Source: Fidelibacterota bacterium (GTDB taxonomy: Bacteria; Bipolaricaulota; Bipolaricaulia; UBA7950; UBA9294). From it: a stretch of DNA of 21,014 nucleotides. The DNA is taken from the NCBI GenBank assembly GCA_024278395.1, contig JAJRTG010000192.1, positions 1 to 21,014 on the forward strand. The letters run 5' to 3'. Positions 1-6,900 of this stretch are shown piece after piece (position 1 is the first letter of the stretch; every line of letters begins with the position of its first letter). Made by a program: the position numbers and the translations under genes. The notes under the pieces were generated by a model. The model searched no databases. It was given only the letters and a program-made list of their open reading frames with translations, and had not been told where the DNA came from.

Positions 1-690
1 GTACACCCGGTCGGCCATCTCCCGCACGACGCCCAGGCTGTGGGTGATGAAGATGACCGAGGTCCCGTGCTCGTTCACCAATGCGTGCAGCAGTCTGAGG
101 ATCTGGTCCTGGATCGTCACGTCCAGGGAGGTCGTCGGCTCATCGGCGATCAGGAGCTCCGGCTCGGTGGACAGGGCCATGGCGATGCACACCCGCTGGC
201 GCATCCCTCCCGAGAGTTGCACCGGGTAACCGACGAAGATGCGCTCGGGGTCGGGAAGCTGGACCTCCCGCAGTGCGGCGATCGCCCGGCGGTGGATCTC
301 CTTCTTGCTGAGGGACTCACCCGATCCGTACCGGATCACCGTCGTCAGTTGGTCTCCGATGGTGAACACGGGATTGAGGGCGGCGGTCGGGTCTTGGAAG
401 ATCATGGAGATCCCGTGTCCCCGCACCCGTTGGATCTCGTGCTGGCTCATTCCCAGCACGTCCCGGCCGTGGAACGATATCCTCCCGGCGGTTATCCGCC
501 CCGGAGGAGAGGGGAGGATGCGGAGCACGCACTTCATAGTGGTCGTTTTTCCACACCCTGCTTCCCCCACTAGACCGACCCTCTCCCCGGGGTGCACGTT
601 CAGTCGGACACCGTCCAGCACGCGCAACAGGCCCTCGTATACCTTGAACTCGACGTGAAGATCGTCGATCGCGAGAAGTTGCTCACCCAT
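1..690 (-). CDS. Opp/Dpp-type peptide ABC transporter ATPase (partial, 3' end outside window)
   Basis: This is the nucleotide-binding subunit that would power import of oligopeptides or similar solutes from the cytoplasmic face of the membrane. The 230 visible residues hold a complete ABC core: Walker A GEAGCGKTT near residue 43, a Q-loop (IFQDPTAALNP), the signature LSGGMRQR, Walker B LLIADEPT and an H-loop (FITHSLG). The DppD/OppD family is usually about 320-340 residues, so the missing part is mainly the C-terminal oligopeptide-specific tail. The ATG at 690 directly follows the TAA of the upstream permease with no spacer, so translation is probably coupled. A partner ATPase of the DppF/OppF type would be expected just beyond the left edge. 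The family is certain; the substrate is not shown by sequence. Confidence 0.95.
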   Translation of the reverse strand, partial: MGEQLLAIDDLHVEFKVYEGLLRVLDGVRLNVHPGERVGLVGEAGCGKTTTMKCVLRILPSPPGRITAGRISFHGRDVLGMSQHEIQRVRGHGISMIFQDPTAALNPVFTIGDQLTTVIRYGSGESLSKKEIHRRAIAALREVQLPDPERIFVGYPVQLSGGMRQRVCIAMALSTEPELLIADEPTTSLDVTIQDQILRLLHALVNEHGTSVIFITHSLGVVREMADRVY

Positions 691-1581
691 TTAGGTCTCC
701 TCCAGTGCAAACAGGTCGCGGAAGCCGTCGCCGATCAGATTGAAGCCGAGCACGGTGATCATGATCGCCAGGGCGGGGAATATCGCTATCCACCATTGGT
801 CGGGCAGGTACTTGGAACCGTCGGCGACCATCGTTCCCAGATCCGGGGTCGGCGGCTGGGCACCGAGCCCGACGAAGCTGAGGGCCGAGCCGATGAGGAT
901 CACCCACCCCATGTCTAAGCTCATCTTAGTGAAGATGCTGGAGACACAATTAGGAAGGATTTCCCTGAATAAAATATGAGATCGACTGGCGCCGGCGACC
1001 TCGGCCGCCTGGACGAAGAACTCATTGCGGAGCGATGAAGCCAGACCGTATACGAGCCGGGTGTACCACGGCCACCACATGAGTGAGACGGCCATCATCG
1101 CGTGGAACACGCTCGGAGTGAGGACCGAGCATACAGCGAGCGCGAGGATCAACGGTGGGACGGCGAGGAAGACGTCGGTGATCCGCATGATCACCGTGTC
1201 GATCCATGTTCCGCGATAGTAGCCAGCGATCAGTCCCAACACCACCCCCACCGGGACGACCAGGGAGAGGACGACCACCCCCATCATCAACGAGTACCGG
1301 AAGCCGAAGAAGATCCGGGAGAGGATGTCGCGGCCGAACACGTCCGTTCCGCATAAGTGTTTCCAGCTCGGGGGTTGGCTGGCGTCAGCGAAGTTGACGA
1401 ACCGACCGGCGTGCTGAGGATAGGGGGCGATGTAGGGCGCGAACGCGGCGATGAACGAGACCGCGAGGACGAAGAACAGTCCCACTACAGAGACGGGGTT
1501 CTTGGAGAACTTATACCAGCCCTTTCTGAGTGCTTCCATCCTTCGTTTCAGCATGGGATTATTGATTGTCGGCATGATCAT
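691..1581 (-). CDS. Opp/Dpp-type ABC transporter permease, DppC family
   Basis: This is the second membrane subunit of the importer, about 296 residues. It has the N-terminal OppC_N-type transmembrane segment (about residues 20-45), the family hallmark CGTDVFGRDILSR after the first periplasmic stretch, several further hydrophobic helices, and the cytoplasmic EAA loop (AAEVAGASRSHILFREILPN) that contacts the ATPase. I place the start at the ATG at 1581 because it overlaps the TGA of the upstream permease as ATGA and has an AAAGGGGG Shine-Dalgarno just before it. The open frame extends 14 codons further upstream, but only inside the end of that permease gene. A second in-frame ATG lies two codons later (1575). 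The stop abuts the ATPase start. Confidence 0.95.
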   Translation of the reverse strand: MIMPTINNPMLKRRMEALRKGWYKFSKNPVSVVGLFFVLAVSFIAAFAPYIAPYPQHAGRFVNFADASQPPSWKHLCGTDVFGRDILSRIFFGFRYSLMMGVVVLSLVVPVGVVLGLIAGYYRGTWIDTVIMRITDVFLAVPPLILALAVCSVLTPSVFHAMMAVSLMWWPWYTRLVYGLASSLRNEFFVQAAEVAGASRSHILFREILPNCVSSIFTKMSLDMGWVILIGSALSFVGLGAQPPTPDLGTMVADGSKYLPDQWWIAIFPALAIMITVLGFNLIGDGFRDLFALEET

Positions 1582-2606
1582 TTCCCCCTTTCCGCGCCCA
1601 GCCGGATGCGTGGATCGAGCCACGCCACGACCAGATCGACGAGGATGTTGACGATGATGAATACCACTCCCAGGACCATCACCACCGCCGCCACGGCGTT
1701 CAGATCCTTGCGCAGCATCGCGTTTATCCCGTAGCGGGAGAAGCCGGGCCAGTTGAATATCAGTTCCACCAGGAACGCGTTCCCGAGCAGGGACGCGAAA
1801 TCGAGCCCGAGGATGGAGACGGTTGGGATGAGGGACGGCTTCAATAGATACTTTAAGGTAACGAGCCGTTCCGGAACGCCGAATCCTTTAGCCGAGGCGA
1901 TATAGTCCTTGCGCAGGTTGTCGCTGATCGTCGAACGGGTGATCCGCGCCTCCTGCGCCATCCCTCCCAGGGCCAGGCTCACGGCGGGCAGCACCATATG
2001 CCACAGCGCGTTCCCGAGGGTTGCGAAGTGACCGGTGAGGAGCGAGTCCAGGGTCACCATCCCGGTGATCACCGGCGGTCGGGCGATCCCCGGGCTGAGC
2101 CGACCGGCGGTCGGGAACCAGCGGAGGATGTACCCGAACAGGAGCAGGAACAGGATGGCGAATACAAACGACGGAGTGACGACCCCAACGTAGGAGAAGA
2201 TGCGCACGCTGTTGTCGATCCATGTGTTGGAGTAACGGCCGGCCACGGCCCCGAGCAGGATCCCAAAAAAGGCCATGATCACCCCGGCGAACAGGGCGAG
2301 CTCGAGCGTGGCGGGGAGGAACTCCTTGATGTCTTGGACCACCGGCCGTCGGGTGAACAGGGATTGCCCCAGGTCACCGTGCAGGGCCTCGGTCAGCCAG
2401 TAGTAGTATTGAGCGTAGAGCGGCTTGTCCAGGTGCATCTGTGCCCGCATGTTCTCCACCGCCCATTCCGGGGCCCGCGGCCCGAGGGCCATTCTGACGG
2501 GGTCACCGGGAAGGACGCGGGAGATGGTGAAGATCAAAAGGGAGAGGCCGAACAGCACGAATATGGAGAACACCAATCTCTTTCCCAAGAACTTTAGGAT
2601 GCTCAT
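1578..2606 (-). CDS. Opp/Dpp-type ABC transporter permease, DppB family
   Basis: This is the first membrane subunit of the peptide/solute importer, 342 residues, normal for DppB/OppB. The N-terminal helix (KFLGKRLVFSIFVLFGLSLL) is followed by the hallmark VLPGDPVRMALG near residue 32, then a long extracytoplasmic loop, then about five more transmembrane segments. The EAA loop is visible at RKDYIASAKGFGVPERLV. The start is an ATG with a weak purine-rich Shine-Dalgarno (ATAAGAG). It lies 55 bp after the binding-protein gene; that gap contains a strong hairpin (2628-2654). The end overlaps the next permease by 4 bp. Substrate specificity cannot be read from the permease. Confidence 0.95.
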   Translation of the reverse strand: MSILKFLGKRLVFSIFVLFGLSLLIFTISRVLPGDPVRMALGPRAPEWAVENMRAQMHLDKPLYAQYYYWLTEALHGDLGQSLFTRRPVVQDIKEFLPATLELALFAGVIMAFFGILLGAVAGRYSNTWIDNSVRIFSYVGVVTPSFVFAILFLLLFGYILRWFPTAGRLSPGIARPPVITGMVTLDSLLTGHFATLGNALWHMVLPAVSLALGGMAQEARITRSTISDNLRKDYIASAKGFGVPERLVTLKYLLKPSLIPTVSILGLDFASLLGNAFLVELIFNWPGFSRYGINAMLRKDLNAVAAVVMVLGVVFIIVNILVDLVVAWLDPRIRLGAERGK

Positions 2607-2627
2607 CTCTTATCAATCCCTTTGAGT

Positions 2628-2654
2628 GGACGGAGGGGGGTGCCCCCTCCGTCC
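2628..2654 (-). promoter_or_regulatory. Intercistronic mRNA hairpin between binding-protein and permease genes
   Basis: A perfect 12-bp GC-rich stem (GGACGGAGGGGG paired with CCCCCTCCGTCC, read on the plus strand) closes a 3-nt loop. It sits between the binding-protein stop (2662) and the permease start (2606). No T-run follows the stem in the direction of transcription, so it does not look like an intrinsic terminator. Similar hairpins after binding-protein genes in other transporter operons (malE-malF is the classic case) protect the upstream message from 3' exonucleases and give the binding protein a higher level than the permeases. That role here is inferred. Confidence 0.75.
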
Positions 2655-2661
2655 GACGGTG

Positions 2662-4284
2662 TCAGCCTCCGAGGAGTTCTTGACGTTTGTCCGGATAGAC
2701 CTTGATGAACCGCGCCGCCATGTTGTAACCCATGACCGGGTTCACCTGGCCCTGAGCGACTGGCCAATCGACGTAGGCGGCCTGGTAGGCGTGCTTCTCC
2801 ACCTGCTCGAACAGGAAGATCGTGGGACAGAGGTTAACGATGTACTCCTGGATCTTAGCGTATTTGGCGAAGCGCTCCGTCCGGTCGATCGTGGCGATTG
2901 CGTCCTCGATCATCCCGTCGAGGGTCTTGTCGAGCAGCCACTCGTTCTGCTCCCACGTGGCGGCCGAGGAGGAGTGATAGCGCGATTCGAGCAGGGACCC
3001 CGCCTCAGGGTAGTGGGAGGAGTCGAAGACGGAGACTATGTTCGGGCTCGTCTCCTCCTGCGCCATCTCGTCCACCACCGACATCCACGGGACCTTCACC
3101 ACCTTGACGTTGATCCCGATGTCGGCCATGTTGGCCATGAACGAGAGGGCCACCTTCTCCTCGTCCGGAACCTCGGCGATCCAGTGGAACTCCACCGGGT
3201 ACTTGTCGAGCTCATTCGCGTACTTGGACTTGGCGAGCTCCTCGCGGGCCTTGGCCAGGTCGCGGTGGAACTGGAACACGTTCGGATCGGCCCCGGGAAG
3301 GCTCTGGGGTACCGGGCCTCGTGCTTGGATGGCGCCCGGGAATATGTGCTTCACTACCGTCTCATAATCCGTCGCCCAGGCCATGGCGCGGCGGAAGTGG
3401 ATGTCATCCGTGGGGGGCTTGCGCGTATTGATCATGAGGTAGAACTCGGTACCGGGTGAGAACGCGGCGATATCCACCCCCTTGATTTGGTCCAGGGCCT
3501 TGAGTGCCTCCTGCGGCTGCCATTGGTCGGAGATCTCGAGCTCCCGGCGGGACATCATCGTGCGGATCGTCGCTGGCTCGGTCGTCCCGATGAACCGGAC
3601 CTGCTCGGGAGCATTCGGGTCGATCGGGAGCCAGTAGTTGGGGTTCTTCACCATGTCCAGCTCCTCCTCGACGCGGAACTCCTTCACCATGTACGGGCCG
3701 CTCCCGGCGTCGTGATCAACGAGGTACCCCTTGCCGTAGTCGCCCATGTCACCGTACGGGCCGGGCTTCTTTATATTCGCCTCCACCAGCTTCTTGTTCA
3801 GGATGTACAGTCGATAGAGGGTGGAAAGGAACGGTCCGAATGGCTTCGCAAGATGGAACCGCACGGTATATTTGTCCACTACCTCCGTGTTCGCCACACG
3901 CCCGATGAACAGGAACGCGTACCCCTCTCCGATGGTGGTCAAGCGGTCCATGGAGAACTTGACATCATCAGCGGTGAGGGGAGTGCCGTCATGGAACTTT
4001 ACGTCGTTCCGCAGGTGGAAGGTCCAGGTCAGACCGTCCTTCGAGGCCTCCCATGCGGTGGCTACATGCGGTAAGGGATCCCCTTTCGTGTCCGGATAGA
4101 CGAGCGTGTCGTACAGGTTCACGAAGGAACAGGAACTGGAGAAGTCCGATCCGACCGCCGGGTCGATGTACGTCGGCCAGGCGAAGCTCACTCGTAGGGT
4201 TCCGCCTCCCTCGGCCCATCCGGTTAGCGCAAGGCTAACCAGCATCACCAAACTGATCACAAAAATTATGAAGTTGCGTTTCAC
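2662..4284 (-). CDS. Periplasmic solute-binding protein, family 5 (Opp/Dpp type)
   Basis: This captures the transported solute outside the inner membrane and delivers it to the two permeases downstream. It begins with a basic N-terminus and a hydrophobic stretch (FIIFVISLVMLVSLAL), then a signal peptidase I-like site after TGWA. There is no lipobox cysteine, so it should be a soluble periplasmic protein. The family-5 signature follows (VATAWEASKDGLTWTFHLR and KFHDGTPLTADDVKFS), and the length (540 residues) is normal. I choose the GTG at 4284 rather than the GTG at 4293 because a GGAGG Shine-Dalgarno at 4293-4297 is 8 nt from the former and overlaps the latter. The gap to the gene upstream is about 50 bp. 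Ligand is unknown; context suggests a peptide or cyclic amide. Confidence 0.92.
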   Translation of the reverse strand: MKRNFIIFVISLVMLVSLALTGWAEGGGTLRVSFAWPTYIDPAVGSDFSSSCSFVNLYDTLVYPDTKGDPLPHVATAWEASKDGLTWTFHLRNDVKFHDGTPLTADDVKFSMDRLTTIGEGYAFLFIGRVANTEVVDKYTVRFHLAKPFGPFLSTLYRLYILNKKLVEANIKKPGPYGDMGDYGKGYLVDHDAGSGPYMVKEFRVEEELDMVKNPNYWLPIDPNAPEQVRFIGTTEPATIRTMMSRRELEISDQWQPQEALKALDQIKGVDIAAFSPGTEFYLMINTRKPPTDDIHFRRAMAWATDYETVVKHIFPGAIQARGPVPQSLPGADPNVFQFHRDLAKAREELAKSKYANELDKYPVEFHWIAEVPDEEKVALSFMANMADIGINVKVVKVPWMSVVDEMAQEETSPNIVSVFDSSHYPEAGSLLESRYHSSSAATWEQNEWLLDKTLDGMIEDAIATIDRTERFAKYAKIQEYIVNLCPTIFLFEQVEKHAYQAAYVDWPVAQGQVNPVMGYNMAARFIKVYPDKRQELLGG

Positions 4285-4332
4285 TGCTTTCACCTCCGTT
4301 GCTTTTGTCGCTCTCGGGTTCCGGATGGTCGG

Positions 4333-4644
4333 TCATGTACCTTCGTCAATCACCTCCCTTTTCTCGTGCAGGATCATCTTGTCCACGATGGCTTCCACCA
4401 ACGAATCCAGGTAGCGCTGAAACTCTTCTCGACCCTGCATCACTGAGTATTTCCCAGACTCAATTTTCTCCTGCAGCGTCTTCAGCTCCGAGGGGGCTTC
4501 CCCCGCCTGTTCGAGGAGCGCGATCAGCCGGCTGGCGGCATCCACCAGACGGAACGGGCCGTACAGCGGCGTTTCGTCGAGCAGGTTGCGCGCGCTCACC
4601 ACCATGTAGGAGATGAGTTCAAATATCCGGCCTTCGTCAACCAT
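4333..4644 (-). CDS. Small uncharacterised helical protein in the hydantoinase-transporter operon
   Basis: This protein of 103 residues is one I cannot assign with confidence. It looks wholly alpha-helical, soluble and without signal peptide or cysteine. The N-terminal half reads as an amphipathic repeat (ELISYMVVSARNLLDE, then FRLVDAASRLIALLEQ) with a YGPFRL motif between; the C-terminal half is charged. From memory it resembles a small family listed as DUF6092, but I could not check this. It is a genuine gene: an ATG preceded by GGGGGAGGAA, an 8-bp overlap with the nitroreductase gene, and operon position between that enzyme and the binding protein. Its role may be as an accessory or regulatory subunit; that is speculation. 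Confidence 0.75.
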   Translation of the reverse strand: MVDEGRIFELISYMVVSARNLLDETPLYGPFRLVDAASRLIALLEQAGEAPSELKTLQEKIESGKYSVMQGREEFQRYLDSLVEAIVDKMILHEKREVIDEGT

Positions 4645-5167
4645 TTCCTCCCCCGTAGACCTCGAAGGAGATCACTCCTTCGTCCCTGTCCGGCGGTCCG
4701 GGTGCCTCGGCGGGATGACCCAACGAGACGAGGAGGAGCGGCTCCACCTCGTCCGGGAGGTGCAGCAGCCGCTTAAGCGCCCCGCGATGAAACGAGGCGA
4801 TCACACACGCGCCCAGCCCCTCGGCATGGGCGGCGAGGAGCAGGTTCTGCACCGCCATCCCGGTGTCGGTCACCGAGAGGAACTCCCTCCCCAACCGCCC
4901 TCCCTTGCGGGCGGCGGCATCCATGTCTTGGCAGGCGGCGATCAGTACGGGGGGATCCCCGAGGAGTCCCGGGCTGACCATCTTTATCCGACGGATGCGA
5001 TCCGGATCGGTGACCACGACGAACCGCCACGTCTGGGCGTTCCCGCCGGACGGCGCCCAGATCGCCGCCTCGATCAGCCGCTTCAGGGTGCGCCGCTCGA
5101 CCGGATCGCTCGTGAACGCGCGGATGCTCCGCCGACCCTTGATCGCCTCCCATAGATCCACGGTCAA
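4637..5167 (-). CDS. Nitroreductase-family flavoprotein
   Basis: This is a short (176-residue) member of the FMN-dependent nitroreductase family. It shows the N-terminal RRSIRAF motif (residues 12-18), the FMN-contact segment APSGGNAQTWRF (38-49), and the second conserved helix MAVQNLLLAAHAEGLGAC (104-121). Members use NAD(P)H and FMN to reduce nitro groups, quinones, enoates or flavins, and some act in ring or dehalogenation chemistry; sequence alone does not tell which. The start is a TTG at 5167: it overlaps the TGA of hyuB as TTGA, a G-run lies just before, and no ATG occurs near the N-terminus. Tight coupling to hyuB suggests it acts on the same compound or its product. Confidence 0.88.
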   Translation of the reverse strand: MTVDLWEAIKGRRSIRAFTSDPVERRTLKRLIEAAIWAPSGGNAQTWRFVVVTDPDRIRRIKMVSPGLLGDPPVLIAACQDMDAAARKGGRLGREFLSVTDTGMAVQNLLLAAHAEGLGACVIASFHRGALKRLLHLPDEVEPLLLVSLGHPAEAPGPPDRDEGVISFEVYGGGNG

Positions 5168-6900
5168 CCCCCCCGTAGTCGCTGCGTCCGTTTCTCGTCG
5201 ATCTGCGGCGGCTCGCCGGTGATCGCGACCCCGTACACCCGCTCCGCGGTCTCACGCGTTACGTAGCCGTCCAGCACGTCGTTCAGCACGGCCTGCGGGT
5301 CGCGTTTCCGCGGATCGCCGTAGCCTCCCCCCATTCCGGTGATGAACCTGACCACATCGCCTCTGTGTAACACCTCGTTGGAGAACCGGCCCCGACGCTC
5401 CACTGTACCATCGGTCTTGCGCACCTCGACTAGGTTCGGGGTCCCGTCCATCCCTCCCGCGAGCCCCCACGGCGGGAACTTGTTCCTGCCGAAGCTCGCG
5501 GTGACGAACGCCTGGGAGTTCGTGATCCGGTAGTCCTTCACCAGGCCGAACCCACCGCGCCACTGGCCGTGGCCGCCGTCCGCGATGTTCAGGGCGAACT
5601 GATCGACGACCAACGGGTAGCGCGTCTCCGCGACCTCGATCGACAGGACGTAGGTCTCCCCGTCGCCGGAGCAGACCAGCCCGCTCTCTCCGTCCTTCCC
5701 CTTACCGGCGCCCCATCCGCCGGCGTTCGGTTCCACCGAGAAGAACCATTCGCCGGTGCGGTCGTCGATCCCGCTTACGATCGTCCCGCAGACGCTCAGG
5801 AAGTGCCCGGCGGTGATCCGGTCCGGCATGACGTCGGCGAGCGCCTTCCAGATGATGTCGCCGGCGTAGCTGTCCGATTCCCAGTAGGTGCTGATCGGAG
5901 CTGGGCGCTTCGGGTTGAACACGGTGTCTTCCGGGACGATCACCTCTAGCGGCGCGAAGAACCCCTCGTTGGCATCTCCGTGTGGAGAGACGACCGCCTT
6001 GTAGGCGAATTTAGCTGTGCTCTTGAGCGCCGAGAGGGGAGCGTTTATCGGCCCGCGACACGTCTTCGCCGTCCCTGTATAGTCGACGACGAAGCGGTCG
6101 TCGGTGATCGTCACCTTGACCTTGACCAGAACCGGATCCCCGCCGAGACCATCGTCATCGATATATTCCTCCGCGGTGAACTCCCCCTTCGGGAGCTTCT
6201 TCAATTCCTCAAGTGCCTCCTGCCTACCCTGCTCCAAGTACACCTCGATCGATTCGAGCACCGTGTCCAATCCGTACTTGTCGCACACCTTGACGATCCG
6301 ATCGGCGGCCACCTGGAGGGACGCGGCCTGGGCGCGCATATCCCCGAGGGTCATCTCCGGGATCCGTCCGTTGCGCGCGATGATGTCCACGATGTCCCTG
6401 ACCTCTTCCCCCTTGCGGAAGAGCCGCACCGCCGGGAACTGGATCCCCTCCTGGTAGATGTCGGTGGCGCTCGGCGACCAACTCCCGGGATCCTTCCCTC
6501 CGATGTCATTCCAGTGCCCCTTGTTGGCGGCGAACATGATCGGACGACCCTTGTAGAAGACGGGCATCACCAGCACGACGTCGTTCTGATGCGTCGCCCC
6601 GCCCATGTACGGATCGTTCAGGATGATGATGTCGCCTTCGTCGAGCCCGTCCAGGCCGAACTTGTCGATCACCTCCTGCACCGCGTCGGTCAACACCCCG
6701 ATGAACGGCGGGATCCCGTTCGCCTGAGCGATCATGCGCGCTTTGTCATCGGTGATCGCGCAGCCGTAGTCAAGTACCTCGTAGATGACCGAGCTCTTGC
6801 TCGTGCGTCCGAACGCGGCGAACATCTGCTCCGCGGCCGAGATAAGGGCGCGCTTGATCACTTCCACCGTGAACGGATCGATACTGCGCTTGGGGCTCAT
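5164..6900 (-). CDS. hyuB: Hydantoinase/oxoprolinase B-type subunit
   Basis: This is the large partner subunit of ATP-dependent hydantoinase, 5-oxoprolinase and acetophenone-carboxylase-like enzymes, which open cyclic amides or carboxylate ketones using ATP. Its 578 residues match the family length. Hallmarks visible are NDPYMGGATHQNDVVLV (about residue 95), AANKGHWNDIGGKDPGS, an SPSATDIYQEGIQFP segment, and a glycine-rich C-terminus (GMGGGYGDP). The start ATG overlaps the hyuA TGA by 4 bp, and the stop overlaps the nitroreductase TTG by 4 bp. The symbol names the family; whether the substrate is N-methylhydantoin, 5-oxoproline or another lactam cannot be decided here. Confidence 0.93.
   Translation of the reverse strand: MSPKRSIDPFTVEVIKRALISAAEQMFAAFGRTSKSSVIYEVLDYGCAITDDKARMIAQANGIPPFIGVLTDAVQEVIDKFGLDGLDEGDIIILNDPYMGGATHQNDVVLVMPVFYKGRPIMFAANKGHWNDIGGKDPGSWSPSATDIYQEGIQFPAVRLFRKGEEVRDIVDIIARNGRIPEMTLGDMRAQAASLQVAADRIVKVCDKYGLDTVLESIEVYLEQGRQEALEELKKLPKGEFTAEEYIDDDGLGGDPVLVKVKVTITDDRFVVDYTGTAKTCRGPINAPLSALKSTAKFAYKAVVSPHGDANEGFFAPLEVIVPEDTVFNPKRPAPISTYWESDSYAGDIIWKALADVMPDRITAGHFLSVCGTIVSGIDDRTGEWFFSVEPNAGGWGAGKGKDGESGLVCSGDGETYVLSIEVAETRYPLVVDQFALNIADGGHGQWRGGFGLVKDYRITNSQAFVTASFGRNKFPPWGLAGGMDGTPNLVEVRKTDGTVERRGRFSNEVLHRGDVVRFITGMGGGYGDPRKRDPQAVLNDVLDGYVTRETAERVYGVAITGEPPQIDEKRTQRLRGG

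Noticed and set aside
1582..1623. Longer N-terminus for the DppC-type permease
   Set aside because: It would lie inside the end of the DppB gene. The ATG at 1581 has a Shine-Dalgarno and an ATGA overlap with the preceding stop.
2628..2654. Reading the transporter hairpin as an intrinsic terminator
   Set aside because: No T-run follows on either strand, and the permease genes downstream would otherwise lack a visible promoter.
4285..4293. GTG at 4293 as start of the binding protein
   Set aside because: The only Shine-Dalgarno (GGAGG) overlaps this codon; the GTG at 4284 has proper spacing.
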